Source: Bradyrhizobium liaoningense (GTDB taxonomy: Bacteria > Pseudomonadota > Alphaproteobacteria > Rhizobiales > Xanthobacteraceae). Taken from it: a stretch of DNA of 64,000 nucleotides. This document shows positions 61,884 through 64,000 of the stretch, piece by piece (position 1 is the stretch's first letter; each line of letters begins with the position of its first letter). The position numbers and the translations under genes are program-made. The stretch is taken from positions 1 to 64,000 of the forward strand of contig NZ_JAFCJM010000015.1 of the NCBI RefSeq assembly GCF_018130955.1, read 5' to 3'. Under the pieces are notes generated by a model. The model made no database searches. It worked only from the letters and a program-made list of their open reading frames with translations, and was not told the DNA's origin.

Positions 61884-62010
61884 GGAATCGTTGGGGTTTT
61901 GTGTGCTTCGGCGGTCCTAAAGACGGCGGACTAGGCCATAAAAGCAGCTATGGGGTCAACGCCCGGGACCCCGAAAAAGACCGCAGGAGAGGCGGGGCAG
62001 GGGGGCGGTA
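61884..62010. other. Gap between GGDEF gene and leuS
   Basis: A 127-bp gap upstream of leuS and downstream of the GGDEF gene. It contains GGTCCTAAAGACGGCGGACTAG and no clear terminator or repeat. I see no T-box or other RNA element here. Confidence 0.4.
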
Positions 62011-63720
62011 TCAGCCCGCCATTTCAGCCAGCATGGCCATTTCGGCATCGCCCTCGGTCAACGGCACGATGCCGTGCTCGGCGACGGTGTTCCGGCCGCG
62101 GTGCTTGGCGGCGTAAAGGGCGGCGTCGGCGGCCTCGATCAGGTCGCCGGGGCGTGAGGATTCGTTCGGCCGGGTGGCGGCGACGCCGATCGAGACGGTC
62201 ACCAGCATGTGGCTCGAGGTGATGTGGGGCAGGGAGAGCTGCAGCACCGCCGCGCGCACCTTCTCGCCGATCTCGACGGCGCGCGTCAGGTCCGCATTCG
62301 GCAGCAACAGGCAGAACTCCTCGCCGCCATAGCGGGCCGCAAAGCCCATGGTGTCGGCGGCAATGCCGGACAGCGTCTCGCCGAGCCGGGTCAGGCAGGC
62401 ATCACCCTCGAGATGTCCGTAGCTGTCGTTGTAGAGCTTGAAATGGTCGACGTCGATCATCAGCAGCGAAAGGTCGCTGCCGTACTGCTGTGCCCGCATC
62501 CATTCGAAGTCGAGGCGGCTCTGGAAGCCGCGCCGGTTGGCAAGACCCGACAGCATGTCGATCGACGCCATCACGGTGAGGCGATCGTTGCTGGCGACCA
62601 GCTCGCGCTCGCGCTGGCCGAGCTGTGCGGCCATGGCGTTGAAGGCGCGGGCCAGCGGTACGAACTCGGCCGGCAGGCGACTGCGCGCCGCGCGCGCCGA
62701 GAGGTCGCCCTCGCCAAAACGCTTGGCCATGTCGGCGAGCATTTCGATCGGCCTGATGACGAGCTTTTCGGCTGCGATCAGTGCACCCAGCAGAACGAAC
62801 ACGACGACGAAGCCGAGCTGGAGATAGGCGGTGCGGATGTCGCGGTTGACAGCCGCGGACACCTTGTCCTCATCGATGCTGGTGATGAGACGCGCATTGG
62901 TGCCGGCGATGCGGATGAAGCTGACGGCGCGCCTGGAGCCGTCGACCGCCATGAAGGAGAGCGAGCCTTCGTCCTGGTCGGACCGCAGCGCCATGTCTGC
63001 TATCGCCGACATCAGCGGCATGTTGTCGAGCGGCCGTCCGATCTCGCTGCGCTGATCGGCGGGTGCGGCAAGCACGGTGCCGGCACTGTCGACCAGAATC
63101 GCAGAAATGCCGGGGCGGCCGCCCAGATTGCCCATGACCTTCGACATCCAGTCGAGATTCACGGTCGCGAGCACGACGGCGCCGGATTCGCTGCCCATCG
63201 CGGAGACCGGATAGGCGGCCATGACAGTCGGGGTCTGCGCGGGGCGCGACAGCAGGAAATCGGACAGCACGAAGCGGCCGGTCTCCTGTGCCTGTTGGAA
63301 ATAAGGCCGGTCGCCCAGGTCGAGGCCGACATACATGTTGTTGGTCGAGCACTGGATGCGTCCGTCCTGGCCGGCGATCAGCAGCGTGCGGATCCAGGGC
63401 AGGCTCGTCGGCAAGCTGGCGCGCAGCACGTCGCAACTGCGGCTGATGCCGCCGGCAGAGGCGCGGATGAAGGCTTCGGCTTTCAAGATGGTTTCGACCG
63501 ACGAGATCACCTCGCGCTGCGCATCGGCGCTGTGGCGTGCAACGATCGTGAATTCGGCGGTGGCCTGCGCGATCTGCTTGACGCGCGCCTCTTCGAGCGA
63601 ACGGACGCGCTCGAACATCAGCGGCGCGACCAGAATCACCGCCAGCAATGCCAGGCGTGCCCGGATCCCGAGAACCTGCTTGAGTTTCGCGCGTTTACGT
63701 TTGAGACTGACGTTTGCCAT
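62011..63720 (-). CDS. Membrane diguanylate cyclase (dCache-HAMP-GGDEF)
   Basis: Makes c-di-GMP. The 569-aa protein has an N-terminal membrane segment (21-35), a periplasmic Cache-type sensor (about 45-295), a second membrane segment (LGFVVVFVLLGALIAAEKL, 302-320), a HAMP domain (321-372) and a GGDEF domain whose active site reads RYGGEEF (465-469). DVDHFKLYNDSYGH is the metal and base site. The product-inhibition RxxD is absent (the stretch before the active site is TMGFAA). The start MANVSLKRKR (63720) is chosen for a basic N-tail. Confidence 0.92.
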   Translation of the reverse strand: MANVSLKRKRAKLKQVLGIRARLALLAVILVAPLMFERVRSLEEARVKQIAQATAEFTIVARHSADAQREVISSVETILKAEAFIRASAGGISRSCDVLRASLPTSLPWIRTLLIAGQDGRIQCSTNNMYVGLDLGDRPYFQQAQETGRFVLSDFLLSRPAQTPTVMAAYPVSAMGSESGAVVLATVNLDWMSKVMGNLGGRPGISAILVDSAGTVLAAPADQRSEIGRPLDNMPLMSAIADMALRSDQDEGSLSFMAVDGSRRAVSFIRIAGTNARLITSIDEDKVSAAVNRDIRTAYLQLGFVVVFVLLGALIAAEKLVIRPIEMLADMAKRFGEGDLSARAARSRLPAEFVPLARAFNAMAAQLGQRERELVASNDRLTVMASIDMLSGLANRRGFQSRLDFEWMRAQQYGSDLSLLMIDVDHFKLYNDSYGHLEGDACLTRLGETLSGIAADTMGFAARYGGEEFCLLLPNADLTRAVEIGEKVRAAVLQLSLPHITSSHMLVTVSIGVAATRPNESSRPGDLIEAADAALYAAKHRGRNTVAEHGIVPLTEGDAEMAMLAEMAG

Positions 63721-63826
63721 CTTCGCTACCCACCCCGCGCGCAAGGTAGCTCGAAGGGTTCAAAAAGCCTTTCTTGAACTCGGTAAAATTGGACCTACTT
63801 CCGTAAGATCACGGTCAATCGACGTC

Positions 63827-64000
63827 ATGACACACGCAAACGCCTCGCCGCTAACCGCGGATTCACCAAACGCGCTCGCCGCTGTGGAGGCCGAGATTGC
63901 GCGCGCCTGCAAGGATGCGCGGCGCGATCGGGCCTCGGTGACGCTGATCGCCGTGTCCAAGACGTTTGCCGCCGACGCGATCACGCCCGTTATTGAAGCC
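63827..64000 (+). CDS. YggS-family PLP homeostasis protein, partial
   Basis: First 58 codons of a PLP-binding protein of the YggS/PROSC family, which buffers PLP. MTHANASPLTADSPNALAAVEAEIARACKDARR leads into SVTLIAVSKTFAADAITPVIEA; Lys of VSKTF is the Schiff-base lysine. The gene runs off the window. It diverges from the GGDEF gene across 106 bp. Confidence 0.9.
   Translation, partial: MTHANASPLTADSPNALAAVEAEIARACKDARRDRASVTLIAVSKTFAADAITPVIEA

Overview
This window reads as chromosomal backbone of a member of the Bradyrhizobium group (Rhizobiales, Alphaproteobacteria). The base composition is GC-rich throughout, nearly all genes are housekeeping, the gene orders (dnaKJ, hrcA-grpE, hslV/hslU, hisBHAFE, rho-mnmE-mnmG-rsmG-parA-parB, leuS-lptE-holA) are those of this group, and a short phospholipid N-methyltransferase of the PmtA type is present. 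The gaps are packed with short palindromic mosaic repeats of the kind common in bradyrhizobia. I see no rRNA, tRNA, CRISPR array, prophage or insertion sequence. The genus call is inference from these traits, not from a database match.

Left part, 1-17.9 kb: gpmA and dapB; an operon of an FMN reductase, pyrF and a DUF1330 gene; pmtA; dnaJ and dnaK, the latter behind a heat-shock (RpoH) type promoter; a secreted protein and an exported nicotinamidase on the other strand; grpE and hrcA; then rph-rdgB-hemW. An unassigned two-gene unit follows: a PLP-fold protein and a protein with an HExxH motif. A lipoprotein of the LpoA / periplasmic-binding-protein fold diverges from rsmI-yraN-gshB.

Middle, 18-42 kb: a partial Tad/Flp pilus locus (cpaB-cpaC-cpaD-cpaE, with a convergent TadD-like TPR lipoprotein and a PilZ protein), a comM-type gene broken by one in-frame TAG, a hybrid histidine kinase, a secreted histidine phosphatase with a hairpin over its ribosome binding site, the histidine operon hisB-DUF2628-hisH-hisA-hisF-hisE followed by coaA, and the protease genes hslV and hslU separated by an AAC(6')-like acetyltransferase and a UPF0314 membrane protein.

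Right part, 42-64 kb: this looks like the replication-origin neighbourhood. Leftward genes (smr-mltA-tim44-like, dnaQ-coaE-maf-ppsR) and rightward genes (hemJ, rho, mnmE, mnmG, rsmG, parA, parB) diverge from a gene-free 462-bp stretch at 48438-48899 that has a cluster of DnaA-box-like sites beside an AT-rich block, my candidate oriC. Four perfect GTTTCACGTGAAAC parS sites lie between 52.5 and 54.8 kb, next to parAB. After a repeat-rich gap come holA, lptE and leuS, a GGDEF diguanylate cyclase, and the first 58 codons of a YggS-family gene that runs off the end.

The most unusual items are the candidate oriC, parS sites built into the rsmG start and coding region, the unassigned PLP/HExxH gene pair, the nonsense-interrupted comM, the Tat-like exported nicotinamidase, the RBS-masking hairpin at 31745-31783, and intergenic repeats that supply the stop codons of neighbouring genes.
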